Part shown: one piece after another, positions 6,417 through 9,017 of the stretch | Layout of the letters: each line of letters starts with the position of its first letter | Numbering within the stretch: position 1 is the stretch's first letter | Source: CAZTCJ01 sp964612085 | Lineage (GTDB): Bacteria; Pseudomonadota; Alphaproteobacteria; JAJFIK01 | DNA: 9,017 nt | Reading direction: 5' to 3' | NCBI GenBank assembly: GCA_964612085.1 | Contig: CAZTCJ010000123.1 | Span: forward strand, 1-9,017 | Position numbers and translations under genes: made by a program | Notes under the pieces: model-generated | The model's input: the letters and a program-made list of their open reading frames with translations, nothing else | What the model was told of the DNA's origin: nothing | Database searches by the model: none

Positions 6417-7469
6417 ATGAGCAAGACGAGCGCGGGGCGTTTTTTCGAGGACTTTCAAATCGGCGAAACCATTCGCCATGCGACCCCGCGGACCGTCACC
6501 TACGGGGACAGCGCGCTTTATTCGTCCTTGTATGGTATGCGGTTTGCGCTGCAATCATCGGATGCATTCGCGCGGGCCTGCGGACTGCCGCGCGCGCCGG
6601 TCGACGATCTTCTGGCCTTTCACGTGGTCTTCGGCAAGACCGTGCCGGACATCTCCCTCAATGCGGTGGCCAATCTGGGCTATGCCAATTGCCGCTTTCT
6701 GGCGCGGACCTATCCGGGCGATACGCTCAGCGCCACGAGCGACGTGATCGGCCTGAAGCACAATTCCGACGGCAAGACCGGCGTTGTTTATGTCCGCTCA
6801 ATGGGCACCAATCAGCGCGGCGAGACGGTGCTCGACTATGTGCGCTGGGTCATGGTGCGCAAGCGCGAGGAAGGCGGACCCCTGGCCGAACCGCAGATCC
6901 CCGATCTGCCGTCGGCCGTCGAGGCTGAAAATCTCGTATTGCCCGATGGGCTCGATTTCGGCGGGTACGACGCCGCTCTCGCGGGCAGTGCGCATTTCTG
7001 GGACGATTACGAACCCGGCGAGCGGATCGATCATGTGGACGGCATGACCATCGAGGATGCCGAGCACATGATGGCGACCCGGCTCTACCAGAACACGGCG
7101 CGGGTCCATTTCAATCAGCACACGGAAAGCAAGGGGCGGTTCGGCCACCGCATCGTTTATGGCGGCCATATCATCTCGCTCGCCCGGGCGCTTTCCTTCA
7201 ACGGCTTCGCCAACGCGCCGCTGGTGCTCGGCATCAATGGCGGGCGCCATGTGGGTCCGGCCTTCGCGGGCGACACGGTCTATGCCTGGTCGGAAGTGCT
7301 CGACAAGCAGCCCATTGGCAACCGTCTGGACGCGGGCGCGCTGCGGGTCCGGCTGGTCGCGGCTAAGGACCGCCCATGCGCCGATTTCCCGTACCGCGAT
7401 GGTGATGGAAAGTATGACCAGAGCGTTCTACTCGATCTGGACTGCTGGATCGCCATGCCCCGGCGTTAA
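6417..7469 (+). CDS. mch: Mesaconyl-CoA hydratase (beta-methylmalyl-CoA dehydratase), MaoC double hotdog
   Basis: Interconverts mesaconyl-CoA and beta-methylmalyl-CoA in the ethylmalonyl-CoA pathway. The protein is 350 residues with two MaoC-like hotdog repeats: roughly 8-150, starting GRFFEDFQIGETIRHATPRTVT, and roughly 190-330, starting HFWDDYEPGERIDHVDGMTIE. R. sphaeroides Mch is of similar size and layout. The second half carries LYQNTARVHFNQH (223-235) and RIVYGGHIISLARALSFNG (245-263), which fit the Mch subfamily rather than the canonical D-x-N-P-x-H of R-specific enoyl-CoA hydratases. The start is supported by GGAG at 6408-6411, 5 nt before the ATG. It follows the CitE-like gene by 81 nt, a stretch poorer in GC than its surroundings and with no clear terminator, so the two may form one unit. 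The family is certain and the substrate probable. Confidence 0.88.
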   Translation: MSKTSAGRFFEDFQIGETIRHATPRTVTYGDSALYSSLYGMRFALQSSDAFARACGLPRAPVDDLLAFHVVFGKTVPDISLNAVANLGYANCRFLARTYPGDTLSATSDVIGLKHNSDGKTGVVYVRSMGTNQRGETVLDYVRWVMVRKREEGGPLAEPQIPDLPSAVEAENLVLPDGLDFGGYDAALAGSAHFWDDYEPGERIDHVDGMTIEDAEHMMATRLYQNTARVHFNQHTESKGRFGHRIVYGGHIISLARALSFNGFANAPLVLGINGGRHVGPAFAGDTVYAWSEVLDKQPIGNRLDAGALRVRLVAAKDRPCADFPYRDGDGKYDQSVLLDLDCWIAMPRR

Positions 7470-7513
7470 GATATGAGCGCCGCGCCGCGCATTTGGGCCG
7501 GTCGGGCCGTCAT

Positions 7514-7534
7514 GGTGTGGCGTTCCATCACACC
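7514..7534 (+). terminator. Weak hairpin downstream of mch
   Basis: GGTGTG (7514-7519) pairs with CACACC (7529-7534) around a 9-nt loop, and flanking GGCC words (7505-7508, 7535-7538) could extend the stem with an internal loop. No T-run follows, so intrinsic termination is doubtful. The placement, 45 nt after the mch stop and before the sdh promoter, is what suggests a transcript end. Confidence 0.25.
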
Positions 7535-7564
7535 GGCCTGTGAGGGCTGAGCGGGCCTGCAAAA

Positions 7565-7592
7565 TTGACTTCATCTTTTTGCGTCATACACT
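7565..7592 (+). promoter_or_regulatory. Probable sigma-70 promoter of sdhCDA
   Basis: TTGACT (7565-7570) matches five of six positions of the -35 consensus. TACACT (7587-7592) lies 16 nt downstream and matches four of six positions of the -10. The element is in an AT-rich island within GC-rich DNA, in the only sizeable gap upstream of sdhC. Transcription would start near 7599, leaving a leader of roughly 114 nt before sdhC. Confidence 0.5.
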
Positions 7593-7598
7593 CCCCGT

Positions 7599-7712
7599 CG
7601 CGGGTTAGCCGGAATCTCTGTGCATCCTGATAAGGATTTCTGGCCCATGATGGCCGGACGCGCGCAATCCGGTCCCGCACGCGCGTGTTCGCTCGATTTC
7701 GGGGATACATCC
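7599..7712 (+). other. Predicted 5' leader of the sdh operon
   Basis: The leader contains a short palindrome, ATCCT-GATA-AGGAT (7624-7637). It also holds two mutually exclusive GC stems: ACGCGCG (7658-7664) with CGCGCGT (7680-7686), or CCGGA (7654-7658) with TCCGG (7668-7672). The Shine-Dalgarno of sdhC lies 15 nt beyond the longer stem. No known riboswitch consensus is recognised. A regulatory role is only a possibility. Confidence 0.25.
7701..7705 (+). promoter_or_regulatory. Shine-Dalgarno that fixes the sdhC start
   Basis: GGGGA lies 7 nt before the ATG at 7713. No comparable site precedes the in-frame GTG at 7620, which would add 31 residues unlike the SdhC N-terminus. Confidence 0.7.
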
Positions 7713-8132
7713 ATGGCCGACACTTCGCCCAGAACCGCCAAGGCCGACCGCCCGCTTTCGCCGCATCTGCAGGTTTGGAAGTGGCATGTGACCATGGCCA
7801 CCTCCATTTTTCACCGGTTCACCGGTGTCGGAAACGCCATCGGCGCGGTGCTGCTGACCTGGTGGCTGGTGGCGCTGGCCACCGGGCCCGAGGCTTACGC
7901 AGTTTTCACCGGCTTCATCGGCAGCCTGTTCGGCCAATTGATCCTGTTCGGTTTCACCGCCTCGCTCGTCTATCACCTGATGAACGGCATCCGCCATCTG
8001 GTCTGGGACACGGGCACGGGCTTCAGCCTGGGGGTCGCCCGTTCCAGCGGCCTGTTCGTGTTCGTGGCGACGGCGATCGTGACCGTCGCCATCTGGGTAT
8101 TTGCCTATATGACCATGGGAGCTGCCTCGTGA
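7713..8132 (+). CDS. sdhC: Succinate dehydrogenase cytochrome b556 subunit SdhC
   Basis: Membrane anchor of complex II that holds heme b and part of the ubiquinone site. The N-terminal family motif RPLSPHLQVW (13-22) is followed by SIFHRFTGVG (31-40), where S31 and R35 align with E. coli quinone-site Ser27 and Arg31. Three hydrophobic segments lie at about 42-58, 70-92 and 112-134. H88 in LVYHLMNGIRH aligns with the heme ligand His84 of E. coli SdhC, and WD (98-99) follows. The 139-residue length is typical. The ATG at 7713 is chosen over the GTG at 7620 because of the GGGGA site and the family N-terminus. The stop overlaps the sdhD start by 4 nt (GTGA). Confidence 0.95.
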   Translation: MADTSPRTAKADRPLSPHLQVWKWHVTMATSIFHRFTGVGNAIGAVLLTWWLVALATGPEAYAVFTGFIGSLFGQLILFGFTASLVYHLMNGIRHLVWDTGTGFSLGVARSSGLFVFVATAIVTVAIWVFAYMTMGAAS

Positions 8133-8515
8133 ACGATTTGCGCACGCCTCTGCGTCAGGCCCGGGGCCTGGGATCCGCCAAGGACGGCGTCGGCCATTGG
8201 ATCGGCCAGCGGACGACCGCGATCGCGCTGGCACCGCTCTCCATCTGGTTCATTTTCTCGATGGTGGCCTTCGCCGGTGCCGATTACGCGACCATGGCGG
8301 CCTATATCGCCAATCCGCTGGTCAGCGTTCTGATGATCCTGTTCATTCTTGCGGCATTTCATCACCTGCGGCTCGGTATTCAGGTGGTCATCGAGGATTA
8401 TATTGAGAAGGAAGGCACGCGGATCGCGTTGCTTCTGACGACGAATTTCCTGGCTTTCGGCCTGGGTATCGCATCGATCCTGGCGGTGTTGCGATTGAGC
8501 TTGATGGGCGCATAA
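8129..8515 (+). CDS. sdhD: Succinate dehydrogenase membrane anchor subunit SdhD
   Basis: Second membrane anchor of complex II, 128 residues, with three hydrophobic segments at about 30-50, 60-80 and 100-122. HHLRLGIQVVIEDYIE (78-93) is the family signature: H79 aligns with E. coli His71, and D90-Y91 align with Asp82-Tyr83 of the ubiquinone site. The start is the GTG at 8129, which overlaps the sdhC stop and puts ARGLGSAKDGVGHW near the N-terminus as in alphaproteobacterial SdhD. The same frame is open far upstream to 7685, but that part only shadows sdhC. sdhA begins 10 nt after the stop. Confidence 0.95.
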   Translation: MNDLRTPLRQARGLGSAKDGVGHWIGQRTTAIALAPLSIWFIFSMVAFAGADYATMAAYIANPLVSVLMILFILAAFHHLRLGIQVVIEDYIEKEGTRIALLLTTNFLAFGLGIASILAVLRLSLMGA

Positions 8516-8525
8516 GGGACGAGAC

Positions 8526-9017
8526 ATGGCTGCTTACGACATTACCGATCATACCTTCGACGTTCTGGTCGTGGGCGCGGGCGGCTCTGGCTTGCGCGCG
8601 ACTCTGGGCTGCGCCCAGGCGGGCCTGCGCACGGCCAACATCTCGAAGGTGTTCCCGACCCGCAGCCATACGGTGGCGGCCCAAGGGGGCATTTCCGCCG
8701 CGCTCGGCAATATGGGCGAGGACGACTGGCGCTGGCACATGTACGACACCGTGAAAGGGTCGGACTGGCTCGGCGATCAGGACGCCATCGAATACATGTG
8801 CCGTGAGGCGGTGCCCGCCGTGATCGAACTCGAGCACCACGGAGTGCCGTTCTCCCGCACCGACGACGGGCGTATCTACCAGCGTCCCTTCGGGGGCATG
8901 ACCACCAAGTTCGGCGAGGGCACGGCTCACCGCACCTGCGCTGCGGCTGATCGCACCGGGCATGCGATTCTGCCCACCCTCTACCAGCAGAGCCTGGCGC
9001 ATGCCGCGGAGTTCTTC
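8526..9017 (+). CDS. sdhA: Succinate dehydrogenase flavoprotein subunit SdhA, 3' end missing
   Basis: Oxidises succinate to fumarate and passes electrons through covalent FAD to the SdhB iron-sulfur centres. Only the first 164 residues are in the window, and the frame stays open to the last base. Visible marks are the FAD-binding GAGGSG motif (17-22), TRSHTVAAQGGI (45-56) with H48 as the expected covalent flavin ligand (E. coli His45), the GDQDAIEYMCREA region (83-95), FSRTDDGRIYQRPFGG (109-124), and GEGTAHRTCAAADRTGH (130-146). AGGGA at 8515-8519 overlaps the sdhD stop and lies 6 nt before the ATG. sdhB is expected beyond the right edge. Confidence 0.97.
   Translation, partial: MAAYDITDHTFDVLVVGAGGSGLRATLGCAQAGLRTANISKVFPTRSHTVAAQGGISAALGNMGEDDWRWHMYDTVKGSDWLGDQDAIEYMCREAVPAVIELEHHGVPFSRTDDGRIYQRPFGGMTTKFGEGTAHRTCAAADRTGHAILPTLYQQSLAHAAEFF

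Noticed and set aside
7473..7550. 25-codon frame MSAAPRIWAGRAV... just after mch
   Set aside because: There is no ribosome binding site, it overlaps the weak hairpin, and it resembles no known peptide or leader.
7620..7712. N-terminal extension of SdhC from the GTG at 7620
   Set aside because: The ATG at 7713 has a good SD and gives the usual SdhC N-terminus; the extension shows no family similarity and holds the leader palindromes.

Overview
This window is chromosomal core DNA from a high-GC alphaproteobacterium. The evidence is the ffh-rpsP-rimM-trmD-rplS order, the long low-complexity tails on S16 and L19, the alphaproteobacterial type of SdhC/SdhD/SdhA, and a Mcl2-type CitE gene plus mesaconyl-CoA hydratase gene beside sdhCDA, a neighbourhood I recall from Rhodobacter-type genomes. 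A genus cannot be fixed by reading alone.

Layout. (1) Positions 1-3320, all + strand, form the translation and secretion operon: the 3' three-quarters of ffh (signal recognition particle GTPase, cut by the left edge), rpsP (bS16), rimM (30S maturation factor), trmD (tRNA m1G37 methyltransferase) and rplS (bL19). The genes are tightly packed, with overlaps of 26 and 4 nt and gaps of 4 and 37 nt. (2) asd (aspartate-semialdehyde dehydrogenase) follows rplS after 27 nt with a strong Shine-Dalgarno (SD) site. The leuCDB genes I would expect between them in several relatives are absent. (3) pdxY (pyridoxal kinase) lies on the - strand, convergent with asd. The 91-nt gap holds a palindromic repeat whose right arm supplies the pdxY stop codon. 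(4) Divergent from pdxY, on the + strand, are a CitE-like gene of the malyl-CoA thioesterase (Mcl2) type and a double-hotdog MaoC-family gene matching mesaconyl-CoA hydratase (Mch). (5) After a 243-nt gap with a plausible sigma-70 promoter come sdhC, sdhD and the first 164 codons of sdhA, cut by the right edge.

How they work together. Region 1 couples ribosome subunit assembly, tRNA modification and co-translational targeting. asd feeds the Lys/Thr/Met and diaminopimelate pathways, and pdxY salvages the PLP cofactor. The mcl2/mch pair belongs to the ethylmalonyl-CoA route of acetyl-CoA assimilation, whose C4 products (malate, succinyl-CoA) enter the TCA cycle, where succinate dehydrogenase acts. 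Their position beside sdh therefore makes metabolic sense.

I see no phage, IS, CRISPR, tRNA, toxin-antitoxin or defence genes and no convincing undescribed system. The most notable points are the low-complexity tails on three proteins of one operon, Glu in TrmD where the enterobacterial catalytic Asp is expected, the rplS-asd junction, the palindromic repeat at the pdxY stop, and the sdh leader.
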